From Mucilaginibacter sp. SG564 (GTDB lineage: Bacteria; Bacteroidota; Bacteroidia; Sphingobacteriales; Sphingobacteriaceae): DNA of 64,000 bases. The stretch is taken from NCBI RefSeq assembly GCF_013149275.1, contig NZ_JABGNA010000001.1:682001-746000 (forward strand), given 5' to 3'. The notes under the pieces are model-generated. The model was not told the origin of the DNA, did not search any database, and saw only the letters and a program-made list of their open reading frames with translations. The position numbers were made by a program, and so were the translations under genes. Of this stretch, positions 42,625-54,000 are shown one piece after another. Positions within the stretch are counted from its first letter, which is position 1; each line of letters begins with the position of its first letter.

Positions 42625-44565
42625 TTAATACCAATCCACATTTAATATTTCCTGCATCCATGGTAGGCGTATGGTTGAATACCCCCACGGTAATTTACCT
42701 AATAATACATCAATAGTTTTCTGCTCAACTGTTAATAGCCACCCATTTTCTTTTTTTGTTAGTTTTCCATCCCGTTCAAAAAAGGCGCTTCGCAAGCCTT
42801 TAACCGATGTGTTTTTTAGCGGTGACCAATGGTGTATAATAGCCTCTAATAAGTTTTTTGATTCTGTTTTTTCTTTTTTCGTTAAGATCAGAGTTGCTGG
42901 CAGGGTTTCCTCCAAGGGATAACCGCATAAAATTTTAGAAAGCGTTAAATCAAACTCGGCAACTTTGGTTTTTCCTGTGGCCAGATAATAAAGTAATAAC
43001 ACCGCCCGCTGATGAGCCGTATCATCTTTAAATCTTCCATCCACTAATAAGTCCAGATCATTAAAATAAGGCGATAAAAAATAATGAAGGATCACAATTC
43101 CACTACCTTTTATGTATAACGTTTCTGATTCTTGAATACCTGTAAACCTTCTACTCTGCGGCAGCGGCCGTTTTGTATTATCTCCCTGTTTCTTTTTCTC
43201 AGATATTTCTTGCTCAGTCTCGAATTTTTTTGGTTCGTTTAATGATATACTATCTTGATTATCAGTAAGCGTGATTTTCTGTTTTTCCAGTTCTTTTGCT
43301 GCCGTTATCCCTTTTTGTTGTTTTAATTGCTCTTCATCCTGGTAATTGGAATGATTAATCTTGTTGTTTTCCTGTTCTTCTTTGGTTTTTTCATCCCCCG
43401 TATTGTTTTGCCGGATATCTTGAGTTCCCTTTTTTATATTGATTTTTTTCGGGTCATTTGTAGAATCAAAGCGTTCATCGGTTTGGGTTTCATATGCTTT
43501 TTGATTTTTATTACTGCCTACGTGATCCGTGTTTTCAACGTGGCTTGTTTTACTCAGGTCTGTTTGCTTGCTGATACTTATATCTTCAGTATTCTTATGC
43601 GCATTGTTGGCTTCGGTTTCTTTAAGCTTATCTATAAATGCAGGATCTTCTGTATTATTTCTCAAGTTGTCCCTTGATATTAAGAGCGACTTAAGATCCA
43701 GAAGTCCCTTCTTGACAATATCTGTTTTAAGCGTCTCTTTTGATTTACTCTCTGATAATGATGTTATTATGCTATGAATTGAGATTTTAAAGTGATTTGT
43801 GAGCAAATCTAATGACCGTAATATCAGTTCACGATCATTGATAACAGATAAAGTCGTGCCATTCCCTGAAATTACAGGGCTTAACAAAGCCTTAAAAATA
43901 CAAATCCATATTTCCTTGCGATTTGGTGAGCTTTTGTTTGTATAACCAACTATGAAACTTACCAGATCTTTGTAAATAAGAGTCCAGGATTCGGTTTTTA
44001 ATGAGGTAATAATTGATAATAATTTCTCCAGAAAGCTGTTATCAAATTGCGAAACCAGCCTTTGGAGTATAACTGGGTTATCTACATGTTTATCACGGAA
44101 CCAGTCAAAAAAGTATAAGGCTGTTTTTTCAGAATCCGAAAAAATAGCTATGATCTCGTTACTCCACGCAGCCATATTTTCAACCGGGCTATACCAGGGC
44201 AAATAACCATTCTCCAGAAAATAAATGAACGCTTTTGCTAATGATTGTTCAGGCTTTAATATTTGTTCGCTATGCTCATCTGCCAAATCATTTTTTATAG
44301 CTGGGATGCTTTTTCTGAGTTTTTCGATAAAGTGCTTTTTAAACTCTTGTTCAAAATTGTGTGCTTCAATATTACCTAAATCCAAAAGCAATGAATCGAT
44401 ACGTATAATATCAGTTGTTGGAAATAGTTCATCAAAGATGGCCTCCATACTAGCAGATAGTTCATTACGCAGCAAGTCACTCACTCGATTTTGAAAAGCG
44501 AGAGCCTCTTCCCGTTTGGGAATATTTAAAGTTACTTGCTGCCTATGAACTATATGTGATGCCAT
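42625..44565 (-). CDS. contractile injection system tape measure protein (Afp14-like)
   Basis: The 646-residue protein has an N-terminal domain (about 1-200) that fits the CIS tape-measure family: MASHIVHRQQVTLNIPKREE, and IRIDSLLLDLGNIEAHNFEQ near residues 54-73. The middle (about 300-475) is very charged and repetitive, rich in Lys, Glu, Asn and Gln, as expected for an extended ruler. The C-terminal domain (about 480-646) is again conserved (IVILHYFLSPYFNDLDLL, ending in NGWLLTVEQKTIDVLLGKLP and a Trp-rich tail). Its length would set the tube length. It sits between the fibre-like gene and the cargo array. Confidence 0.85.
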   Translation of the reverse strand: MASHIVHRQQVTLNIPKREEALAFQNRVSDLLRNELSASMEAIFDELFPTTDIIRIDSLLLDLGNIEAHNFEQEFKKHFIEKLRKSIPAIKNDLADEHSEQILKPEQSLAKAFIYFLENGYLPWYSPVENMAAWSNEIIAIFSDSEKTALYFFDWFRDKHVDNPVILQRLVSQFDNSFLEKLLSIITSLKTESWTLIYKDLVSFIVGYTNKSSPNRKEIWICIFKALLSPVISGNGTTLSVINDRELILRSLDLLTNHFKISIHSIITSLSESKSKETLKTDIVKKGLLDLKSLLISRDNLRNNTEDPAFIDKLKETEANNAHKNTEDISISKQTDLSKTSHVENTDHVGSNKNQKAYETQTDERFDSTNDPKKINIKKGTQDIRQNNTGDEKTKEEQENNKINHSNYQDEEQLKQQKGITAAKELEKQKITLTDNQDSISLNEPKKFETEQEISEKKKQGDNTKRPLPQSRRFTGIQESETLYIKGSGIVILHYFLSPYFNDLDLLVDGRFKDDTAHQRAVLLLYYLATGKTKVAEFDLTLSKILCGYPLEETLPATLILTKKEKTESKNLLEAIIHHWSPLKNTSVKGLRSAFFERDGKLTKKENGWLLTVEQKTIDVLLGKLPWGYSTIRLPWMQEILNVDWY

Positions 44566-44575
44566 GATTTATTAC

Positions 44576-47500
44576 TTATTGATCTTTCTTCTTTCTGGTA
44601 AAAAGTTTTTCTATTGCCCCTGGTTTTTTAAGCGATGCCGGCGGACCGTCTGAAATAGCAGGGCTGAAGCCTGTTGAGGTAATCTCCAGCTGCATTGATG
44701 TTGTTGACGAATGACAAGTCCCGTTTGATATTGTTAACGAAACAGTAACAGTTGAGGCTTTAACATTTACTACACTACTATCACCTGATATTCGAATAAC
44801 CCCATCGGTAGTCATTGCGCCTTTCGATATATTATCTCCAAATACTTCCCAATCATAGGTAAATCTGGTATCTCTGATGACAGGGGTAAATGTTGCTGAT
44901 ACAATACCTGACCTTGCGGCAGCTACGGCCGCAGTTTTAATGCCACCAGACCAATCATTTATAAAACTGAAACCACTATTACCAGGTACAGAAAGGACTG
45001 TAATGTTAAATGGTGCAGAACTTACATTATTTACGGTGTAAATTAACCTGTACGTTCCAGCTTTAGCGATGGCAGGTGTAAAAGTTTGCTTGGCTGAATC
45101 AAGACCTGGTACTGCATTAAAAGTACCGCCTGGTATTGATACCGCAATTTGTGCGGGATTAAAATCATTATCACAGAAAGTGGTACCACTCATCGAAATA
45201 ACCGGTGCGGGCGGTGGTGGGGGCGTAATTTCTGCCGTAGTGCGTTCTATCGGCGAACCTATATAAGGAATATAGAAATCGGCAATAATAAGTCTATTAT
45301 TGATATCATAGCTTGGCTCCTCTTCAACAGCAGATCTCCCGGCTAAAATATCGATCAGCCTCATCTTTTCAGTATCAGATACACCCTTACTATCGGTTAC
45401 CATTTTTTTGACAAGGTTTAGCGTGTTTTCATCAAGATTTGGGGATGCTTTTTGTCCATCTGCTGAAGTGGTTTCGGTACTTGCCGATTGCTCTTTCACT
45501 GATGTTATATTAGCAGCTTTAGAAAGAGGGGTACTTACGTTTCTTTTCAAAGTTGGGATATAGTTTTTGTAAACTAATACCAGAGTGCCGCCTTTGGGTA
45601 CTCCTCCTTTATGTTCGAGCCCCGGGTTGTTTTTGTAGAATTCTAAAAATGTATGTTTATCGGTGTAACGGGAGTATCTATCGTTAACTTCATTACTTAA
45701 TGAATACAATAATTCGTCAAGAGCAGCATTTAATACTCTTTCAAAATCTACAATTAAAATATCCAATCCATAAGTTTGAATTGATGATATTATAGAGGCA
45801 TCCCGTGGAATCTGAGTTCTTGCCACCGGGCCTTTCAGGGTAGCTATAACCTTATTGATGGAATCCTGATAATTGTTAAACGCATCATATTGGTCGTTTA
45901 AATTGACATTAGTGATAGATGGGGTATTCATCAAGTATACCATCACCGTTTCGATTGCGTCAATAAAATTAAAAAAGTAGAAATAAAGTTCGTCTAGACT
46001 ACCTGGTTGAGAGCTCGTAACGGGATTGGTGAAAACTCCGGTGTCACTTAATGCATTAAGATAAGCACTTGCAATTGTGTTAGGCAATACCGCACAATTG
46101 TTGCGCATAAAGGTGCCCTTTGGATAGATATAAGGGGTGTTTGAGGGGCTCACTGATTCAATCCCACGAATTAGGTTACTTTTAACATCTGAAGCTCTCC
46201 TGATAGGATTATTTGTTTCTATGTTTAATTTACCGGGAATATTGGTTCCTGTACTTTTAGAGGTATAAGGTAAGTTTGCAACAAAAATAAATGGAGTTAG
46301 TACCTTAACCGTGGCTTCTGTTGTTATCAGGTTATAGTCAGTTTCCAAATCCCGAATTTCAGCATCAGGTAAAGTTACATCCGAGAAATTAAACTGTTCA
46401 ACCCCAACTGTTACTACATCAAATGGCAAATTATAGGTTAAACGCTGAATAAGAATATTTGACAGAACATCCTGATAGTTTTGGCCAATATGCCCTTCAA
46501 CTCTGAAAAAATTGTACTTTTCAATATCATACAAAAGCGGTTGAGCCACTTCCGTACTGGTGTTATATAAACCTGAATTATAGCCCAGGTTTAACGTGGC
46601 TTTGCCGCTGTTGGTTTTGGCGTAATTCCATGATTTATACAACTCTGCACCGCTTTCATTTACCGAGTAGTAATATGGGATGGCACGTTCCGAAAGCGGA
46701 AAATGCATATATTGGCTTGGTGTGATCTTTATCGTAAATTTATCTGACTGGGTTGTGTCCGGAATAACAAAATCTTTGATCATCAGTACCATCCGGCTAA
46801 ATAAGAGAAGTACCTCGGCGGATTCGACCCCCATTTTTGAAAATAATGGCGAATAAATAAAGTAATTACGGTAACTATCCTTTATATAATCATTAGTAGC
46901 CAGTGATGCATCGCCTAAAATAAGGTGCAATGGAAATAAGTTCTCATCCGGGCTTCCGGTAGCGATGATGTGGGATACCTTAGCAGTGAACTCATCATAG
47001 GCTTTGATCAGGTCATCAATAAAATCGTAGAAATATTCAATCGCGAGCGGATTTTGTTTTAATAACTGGTCAAGATAATTTTTCAATACGGCCAGCATAT
47101 CAGAAAAAGGATTTGACGTAATGTTCAGAATGGCCCCGTATTGCTGATAGCAGGAATTATAGGCATCAGTTAACTGGCTTAATGTGGTATCATCAACTAA
47201 ATTAACAAAGGCATTCAATACATCATCTGTTGTTTCCAGATCAGTATAGGGGACATTAAACCTTTTTAGCTGCACCTTGGAGTTTAAGCTTAGCTGAAAT
47301 GCTTTAGATGGAATATTTAACCTGGGAGATATAGGTGATATTTTATTTATAGTACCTATCCTATCAATATTACTTACCTTATTGGCATTATTATATAGGT
47401 CATTTTTAGCAACAAGTAATGGTCTTACCTGTAAAACCATTTTTTCGCCTTTGTTATTGCAATCCTGTGTGTCGCAGTTTTTAAGGTCTGTTTCCTTGAT

Positions 47501-47968
47501 CTCTAAAAACAAGGCGATCACATAATCATTTAAAAAGTTAGCCGCTGCGGAAGAAAGTGTCTTGGCGTTGAGTTGTTGAGCACTTTCCAACGCGTTAAAC
47601 TGATCATCAGTCAGTAATAACCATACACTCTTATTGGTGCAAAAAGGCTTGAAAAAAGGCAGATTGCCATTATTATAAGTAAATGGCAGATCAACAGGTA
47701 CATCAACAGCTGTATACGGCATATAGTAGGTATACTGATTGGTATTCTGTGTGATCAGATATCCTTGCGAAGTAACTCCACAGCCTTTAGTAATTTCAAT
47801 AATCCCTGGATTAAGTACTATATCCAGCCCGCAAACAATACCAATACCTATTAGCTTGTTACGTGTCCAGCGGTTTTGCTGATCGAGGTAGTTAAAAGTT
47901 TCATTGAGATGATCGTTAGTAAGTACCTGATCTGGTTCAAACACGATGTATTCTATTGGATTTGCCAT
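44576..47968 (-). CDS. large eCIS structural protein with C-terminal Ig-like domains
   Basis: The 1130-residue protein has an N-terminal part (NDHLNETFNYLDQQNRWTRN, then KLIGIGIVCGLDI) of a kind seen in Bacteroidota injection-system clusters, and a long middle region without recognisable motifs. From about residue 920 the sequence has beta-sandwich-like repeats (ISMSGTTFCDNDFNPAQIAV and SVVNVKASTVTVSLTISNGT) resembling PKD/Ig-like modules. The gene lies between the baseplate genes and the tape measure, where Afp has its fibre gene, so a fibre, collar or baseplate extension is plausible. Function is inferred from position. Confidence 0.6.
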   Translation of the reverse strand: MANPIEYIVFEPDQVLTNDHLNETFNYLDQQNRWTRNKLIGIGIVCGLDIVLNPGIIEITKGCGVTSQGYLITQNTNQYTYYMPYTAVDVPVDLPFTYNNGNLPFFKPFCTNKSVWLLLTDDQFNALESAQQLNAKTLSSAAANFLNDYVIALFLEIKETDLKNCDTQDCNNKGEKMVLQVRPLLVAKNDLYNNANKVSNIDRIGTINKISPISPRLNIPSKAFQLSLNSKVQLKRFNVPYTDLETTDDVLNAFVNLVDDTTLSQLTDAYNSCYQQYGAILNITSNPFSDMLAVLKNYLDQLLKQNPLAIEYFYDFIDDLIKAYDEFTAKVSHIIATGSPDENLFPLHLILGDASLATNDYIKDSYRNYFIYSPLFSKMGVESAEVLLLFSRMVLMIKDFVIPDTTQSDKFTIKITPSQYMHFPLSERAIPYYYSVNESGAELYKSWNYAKTNSGKATLNLGYNSGLYNTSTEVAQPLLYDIEKYNFFRVEGHIGQNYQDVLSNILIQRLTYNLPFDVVTVGVEQFNFSDVTLPDAEIRDLETDYNLITTEATVKVLTPFIFVANLPYTSKSTGTNIPGKLNIETNNPIRRASDVKSNLIRGIESVSPSNTPYIYPKGTFMRNNCAVLPNTIASAYLNALSDTGVFTNPVTSSQPGSLDELYFYFFNFIDAIETVMVYLMNTPSITNVNLNDQYDAFNNYQDSINKVIATLKGPVARTQIPRDASIISSIQTYGLDILIVDFERVLNAALDELLYSLSNEVNDRYSRYTDKHTFLEFYKNNPGLEHKGGVPKGGTLVLVYKNYIPTLKRNVSTPLSKAANITSVKEQSASTETTSADGQKASPNLDENTLNLVKKMVTDSKGVSDTEKMRLIDILAGRSAVEEEPSYDINNRLIIADFYIPYIGSPIERTTAEITPPPPPAPVISMSGTTFCDNDFNPAQIAVSIPGGTFNAVPGLDSAKQTFTPAIAKAGTYRLIYTVNNVSSAPFNITVLSVPGNSGFSFINDWSGGIKTAAVAAARSGIVSATFTPVIRDTRFTYDWEVFGDNISKGAMTTDGVIRISGDSSVVNVKASTVTVSLTISNGTCHSSTTSMQLEITSTGFSPAISDGPPASLKKPGAIEKLFTRKKKDQ

Positions 47969-47971
47969 ATA

Positions 47972-50900
47972 TCAATTTTTTAAAGATCCTAAAATGGTTT
48001 TGCCCAGCATTACCGGGTTGGTGTCCTTACTTTCGGCACAATCGTGCAAAGTGGCTACCGGGTATTCACTATGTAGATTAAACAGCAGTTGTATCAGGGT
48101 ATCATTAGCTTGCTGCAGATCATCTATTTTGGTATTATCAGATGAGTAATTTGCTAAGGCCGTTATCCATGCCCTATAGGCGTTTTCAAAATCATAGATC
48201 GACTGGTCATTTATCCAGCAGATTTTCACCATGGTGTGCGCGGGTGTTTCCTGACGTATAATATCCTCAAAATAGTTTCGGAAGGCTAAATTTCTAAAAT
48301 GCAAAGGCCAATAAGGCAGTACTATTGACATTTTGAAGGAGTAGGGATCCTGCTCGCCGCAAAAATCACAATTCTGGTCAAGGCACACCGGTGCAAACTT
48401 AAATTGATCATTTCGTGGTCTTAAAAGTAAATGTTCAATCAGGTGAAGTCCATCGGCGTCACATTCATTATTAAACTCTGTTACAAATTGATCCAATGCT
48501 GTGTTTGCATCTGCCAGAGATGGAAAATTATTGCTTATAGCAAGATTTTTATCCTCGTTATCAATTACGTAAATATTCCAGTTGCTGCCCGTCTGCTTAA
48601 TACCATAGTGCTCATTGGTTAAAACAACATCCATAAATGCAGGTAAAGCACTGTTTAATTCCTCTTGTGTGTCATAAACAGCCACAGATGTTAGCGTACC
48701 TCCGTTTTGATTGCTGAATACAAATTGGTATTTGACAGGTGTATCATTAGTAGTAATAATCGTGACATTACCGATACAATACAGGAATCTACGGTAAATG
48801 TTATTGATTCCACCCAGGTGACACAGTTTCTTTTCCAAACCTGATACATTATCCGTATCCCACAATTTACTGGTATTGACAGAAAAGTTTGGATGTGGCG
48901 GGAAGTAGTTTTGTGGAAAATAATTGAATGCCCTACCCCTTTGATAACCAATAACCGGGTAATCCTTTAAAAACGAGATTTTACTATCGATGATATCTGC
49001 AGGTGTTAAATTGGACTCTTTTTGGGTGGCATAATCAAGCGAGTAATTCAGCAAGACGTAATCATTAAATGATTCGCCAAAACGACTCATCAGGTGATCG
49101 AGGAAGCGACTTCGCCTGTCGGTAAAAACTTCATTTGATTCGTATAAACCTTGCCAGTCGTTTGCCGGTTCAGCAGTCGAATCCTGGTTTTGCATTACCC
49201 TTTGATTAATCGTATGGGTTGCTCCGTCCTGTTTATAAACTGATTGAATGTTTTTGATATCACCCAAAAACTGTGCGTAATAAGTTTGTACGATATTCTC
49301 TGTAGAAAATAATTCCTTTGCACCGCTTAATTGTGAAAAGAAATCGGCCAATAACTGATCAAATAGTAATAGATAGGCTTGTAATTGTTTTGCCTGTGCT
49401 TTTCTTTGATCACTTTCATTTGTTGAAAGTCCTGCCGAACCCACGCCGTAAGTTTGAGGTAAAAGATATTCAACAGAAGTATAATTATCCAGCGGATAAT
49501 AATTACCTGCAGGAACGGCCAGGTCATCAGTATGTCCTGAAAGCTTATTCCGGGCTTTTACGGCACGTAACCACTTGAGTGTGTCGCGCACCTCTGTTAA
49601 AGATGGCAAATACGGGAATTGGTTTTTATAGAAAAGAAGTTTTGATTTTGTTTCAGAAAATACCGGCTTACAGCCCGTAGTTATGGGCATGCACCAGTTT
49701 TTTCCGCTTAAACCATCAACCGGCTTATCATCAGCTCCATATTTTGTCATCATAAAATTTCGGGCTCCCAATACCCCATCGATATCCATGATCATACTGA
49801 TGATATCCGAAGCATATATTTCCCCACGTAATTGAGTTTGCTCCAGCTCTGCGGTATCGATAAATCCATGTTGCAACACGGGGCCTTCAAATATGGCATC
49901 GGTAGTATAGCCCTTATCTTGTAATTCACTTAACAGGTAAAAATTCACTGAGGGGTTAAGATATTCTTCGATGGCATAGAACACTTGGGCTTGTATCTGC
50001 TCCATATCAGCAGATGGCAAAACCTCTATATCACAGCAAATGGCTATTTCTTCATCTTTTATAGTGGTAACGCTTACGAAGTCTTCACACAGGTTTCTGT
50101 TTTCATTTAAGGTACGGATGGCTGTTTGAACAATGCTTTTGGCCTGTTGAATTTTTAGCAGGTATAAGTTAAGTACCTGTGCGGTAAAATCAGCGCTAAA
50201 AAAAGCCTGGATATCACTTTCCTGTACAATTTGGCCGGAAGGTTGCAGATCGACATCAACTATACCTGCTATGACAGCCGAAGAGGTTGATCCTTCAATA
50301 GTATAATTAAAATCAATTTGAATGATAAGACTACTACCTGTTGTAAAACTGGCAACAGCGCCAGAAACAGATGCAGGATCGATGGTTAATAATGTAGCCA
50401 CAGTTGGATTATCCCATACAGGGAAAATAATAGTAAGACCAACATCACCTCCTTTAAATTTGCCGCTTGCTGGGTTTAAAACCTGCAACGCCCCGTTGTT
50501 CATGTCGCCAAATTGCTGATCAGCGTCGAGGTCAAGCAATACTTTATATAGGCCTGATAAATAAACCGGATGTGGTGTTTCCTTATATGACAAAGCATCC
50601 AATTTGCAATCAGCATAAAGTGTTATTTCGCCGGCCGGAATGTTTTTATCATTATTAACATAGTAGTCGGCGTATAAAAACCAGGCATTATGTACTCCTA
50701 CTATATCTATTAATAATTTACGGTAATCATTTACATTAAGTGGCGATTGCGTAAGTATATTTTTGGCGGTATATAAAGTTTGTGAAGATGCTATTTGGCC
50801 ATCCGCGTCGGTAAGCAGATCTTCCATAGGCATGCCCGTTCTGTAGCCTAATTCAGTTATGGCATAACAGAGAGCTTCTAAAATAGTGATTCCCGGGTCA

Positions 50901-51031
50901 TGCTCGTTATAATCTGTCCAGATCCTACCGCTCAGTTTTTCAATATAACTCAAGCCGGCCTCTCTCAGAAAAGCATAATTTTGATCGGCGGTTAAGCCTG
51001 GATCCTTGCTGATTACTTTTTGCTTATCCAT
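47972..51031 (-). CDS. large baseplate-type protein of the injection system
   Basis: About 1019 residues from the ATG at 51031. A GTG at 51040 is possible. The N-terminus YIEKLSGRIWTDYNEHDPGI followed by TILEALCYAITELGYRTG is a pattern of baseplate wedge proteins related to the J/gp6 family, in which the DPG-ITILE segment is conserved. A cysteine cluster (DQNCDFCGEQDPYSF) lies near residue 920, and HLIEHLLLRPR is close by. It overlaps the upstream baseplate gene by 8 bases. It probably corresponds to an Afp11/Afp12-type wedge component, but I cannot say which. Confidence 0.7.
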   Translation of the reverse strand: MDKQKVISKDPGLTADQNYAFLREAGLSYIEKLSGRIWTDYNEHDPGITILEALCYAITELGYRTGMPMEDLLTDADGQIASSQTLYTAKNILTQSPLNVNDYRKLLIDIVGVHNAWFLYADYYVNNDKNIPAGEITLYADCKLDALSYKETPHPVYLSGLYKVLLDLDADQQFGDMNNGALQVLNPASGKFKGGDVGLTIIFPVWDNPTVATLLTIDPASVSGAVASFTTGSSLIIQIDFNYTIEGSTSSAVIAGIVDVDLQPSGQIVQESDIQAFFSADFTAQVLNLYLLKIQQAKSIVQTAIRTLNENRNLCEDFVSVTTIKDEEIAICCDIEVLPSADMEQIQAQVFYAIEEYLNPSVNFYLLSELQDKGYTTDAIFEGPVLQHGFIDTAELEQTQLRGEIYASDIISMIMDIDGVLGARNFMMTKYGADDKPVDGLSGKNWCMPITTGCKPVFSETKSKLLFYKNQFPYLPSLTEVRDTLKWLRAVKARNKLSGHTDDLAVPAGNYYPLDNYTSVEYLLPQTYGVGSAGLSTNESDQRKAQAKQLQAYLLLFDQLLADFFSQLSGAKELFSTENIVQTYYAQFLGDIKNIQSVYKQDGATHTINQRVMQNQDSTAEPANDWQGLYESNEVFTDRRSRFLDHLMSRFGESFNDYVLLNYSLDYATQKESNLTPADIIDSKISFLKDYPVIGYQRGRAFNYFPQNYFPPHPNFSVNTSKLWDTDNVSGLEKKLCHLGGINNIYRRFLYCIGNVTIITTNDTPVKYQFVFSNQNGGTLTSVAVYDTQEELNSALPAFMDVVLTNEHYGIKQTGSNWNIYVIDNEDKNLAISNNFPSLADANTALDQFVTEFNNECDADGLHLIEHLLLRPRNDQFKFAPVCLDQNCDFCGEQDPYSFKMSIVLPYWPLHFRNLAFRNYFEDIIRQETPAHTMVKICWINDQSIYDFENAYRAWITALANYSSDNTKIDDLQQANDTLIQLLFNLHSEYPVATLHDCAESKDTNPVMLGKTILGSLKN

Positions 51032-54000
51032 TACAATCACAATTAGCTGGTGAATTAATTAAATGTTTTACCTTGGTTTCTTCATTATAATATGATACCA
51101 AAATAGATCTGGAAGTACTTGCTATCGCCTCGTCTATATCATATTGTGCTTCTATTACCACCTGTCCCTGGCGAAGTATAATGTGATTCATCTTAAAACA
51201 GGTAACAAAGTCTACATAAGGTCTTTCTTCAATAAAATTGAGCACTACTGATTTTTCAATACTATTGCCAAATTGGATGGCTTGCGGATCGCCAAAAGCC
51301 CATGGAGTTAAAAATTGCTCAATTTCATTGTTTAACTGATTGGAGAAATAAACAGGGTCAATACCATCACGAAAGGTGACACTAAACTCAAACTGTACTT
51401 CTTCAAACGATGGGTTACTGAGGTGTAGTTTTACAAATGGTGATGTGAGCGTTTTAATATATTTCTCGATTTCGGTTAACAGACCTATACTGGTATATGG
51501 CCTAAGTGGGTTGGCATTGTTCAAATGTGTAAGATCTGGGATAGTTATTATTGTAACATGTCCTGCCAGCGTCTCACTGTATTTTTGCTGATTGGTGTTC
51601 ACATCAAGGAGAAATCCGGTATGGTCAATACATTTTACCTTAAAAACCTGCGGGAAGTATTGTAATATCAAACGCTCATAATCCCAGGTTGTGATAGCTC
51701 TGTTTTTATGGCGCAGGCGCTCGCTTACCCTTTGATAAAACTGATCATCAGTTTCCTGCACGCGACCTCCAAATGAGGTATAGGGTTGTTGCGTTTTCTT
51801 TAATGCAGCGTCGGATATTGCTGGTTTACTAATTGTGTTTGGTGGCAGTATCTGGGTAAATACAATGTTATTCGTAATATCCTGAATAAATTGAGCTTTT
51901 GCCGCATTTACACCAACCGCAATTAAATTACAAATGGCATCTGTATCGTGCTGTACGCCAGCTTTTATCCAGATTAGTCCATTATCGGCACGAGTATTTA
52001 TAAGAGTAGCATCTGCTGGAATATTAAACGTAACTAAACCGGAGCTGGTTAAATTATTGGTTTGGTCAGTAACCGATTGTTTATTAAATAGCAGCCAGTT
52101 GTTATTGCTCAGGTAGTACCAGTTTACCAGGGTCATGTTTTTTAATGGATTGGCACTCCCGTCTGATACTTGAAACAGAACAGAGAAAACTTCGTCGGCT
52201 TTTGCATTATTTAAGCCTATCCATAACTCGCCGCCATCATCTGTAGGTATTCCATCCTCAACATTAAACACCGGTAATAAAGTGAGTGCATCTGCAGTAA
52301 TAGCCGGGTGCATTTCACGGAAGCCAAAGGGCTCCATATGATAAAAGAAATTACTGCGGGTAGTAAAACTGGTATTGCTGAAAACAATACTATCTGTAGC
52401 GGTATATTTTACATTTATTGATTTTAAAACCGGATGAGCTGGAACCGGGGGAGTGACTTTATCAACGGTATAACCAACAACTTTATTTGGATCCGTAGTA
52501 TCATAAACCACTTTAACAGATGGCGGAGGAATATGGGCTAGATATGTAGCCATGCTGTAATCATTCCCTATCATTTCCAATTTCAGGTAACCATCAACAG
52601 AGGTTATATTATAATCCTCATTGGGTGCAAAATCTCCGGGTGATTGTGCTACGCGTTCTAAACCTGTAATATCAATCTCTTTGGGGCCTGCAGCCACATT
52701 GATATTTACCGGGCTGGTTGTTATTATATTTGGAAGGTCATTTTTGATAGTATTATTAGTTCGGTCAAGAGACAGGCCCCGGTTTATTATATTTTTAACA
52801 TTAAATGGCTGATCATCCTGAGCCAAATTATTCACGTTCAAAGCAAGTGCATTATTTGCCTCAAATGATAAGCCTTGATTTATTACGGAAGTAATATTGG
52901 CTGTTAACGTGTTACGTGCATTAAAATCATTAAATACTACCGGACTTAGTATTCTTTGTTGCACATCGGTGATAACAATGCTTGATGCATATAAGCTTGT
53001 TCCATTAGAAATAGCTGTCCAACTACCTTTGGTTAATGAAGATAAATTTACCGTTGTAGCAGACAATGGCGCTTCCTGCCAATCAAAATCTATAGCTAAT
53101 TTGGTGAGTTGTTTTTGAAATATTTCCTTACTGCCTATGATAAACGAGGCTCCGTTTTCTGGAAAATCGCCAAATGGCTTAAATGGTTTGGCTGGATTTA
53201 TTTTGCCATCATCATTTTGCAGTATTAAATTTTTAATGGCATCAACAACTACCGATATGGTTACCTGATTTATCCGCGGGGTTTTTATTTTTTGGTATGA
53301 GGAGTAGCTATTAAGCATTACCTGGGCTATGGGAAGTGTGCTATCAAAATTCCCTCCGTGTATTTTTGGTGAATAAGAAACAATAGCAGGCGCATCGCCT
53401 TCCAAAACTACAGTTAAAGAGAATGTTGTATTGTTTATTACTGAAGCTGTATACACGGGTACTGTATACCAGTCCTTTTTACTGGTTAATTGGATATTGA
53501 ATATCCCGGAAAGATCGGCAGATGTAATACCGGCTAAACTATCACATGTGAACGTTAATGTTATAGTACGTTTGCCTTCATTTAAATATAATACGTTTGA
53601 TGCTACAGCAAAGCCAATAGAGGCTTGCTGAATATTTTGGGGATTGCCAAACGGGAACCAGGAATTGTCTGCACTTAGTAACTTAGCTCCCTGACCGTCT
53701 TCTGAATTAGCTGTAGGCGAAGCATATAAAGTTACAGGACTATCATCTTTATTTAAATAGATGGATTTTAGTGCCTGAACATTTGCTGTTTGAACTACAA
53801 TATCATCTGTAAGCGAATAGAATAAATCTTTATTGTTGGCGTCCTTGCCGGCTTTAAATGAAGTGCCCTTAGGCAATAAGTGCTGATCTGTGTTTTTTTG
53901 CAGTTCAAAAACCAGGTGCACAAAATCTGCTTCGGCTACATTATTACTTAATTGCAAAACCTGTTTATAGTAAAAATCAAGATGCTTTTTAGTATACTGA

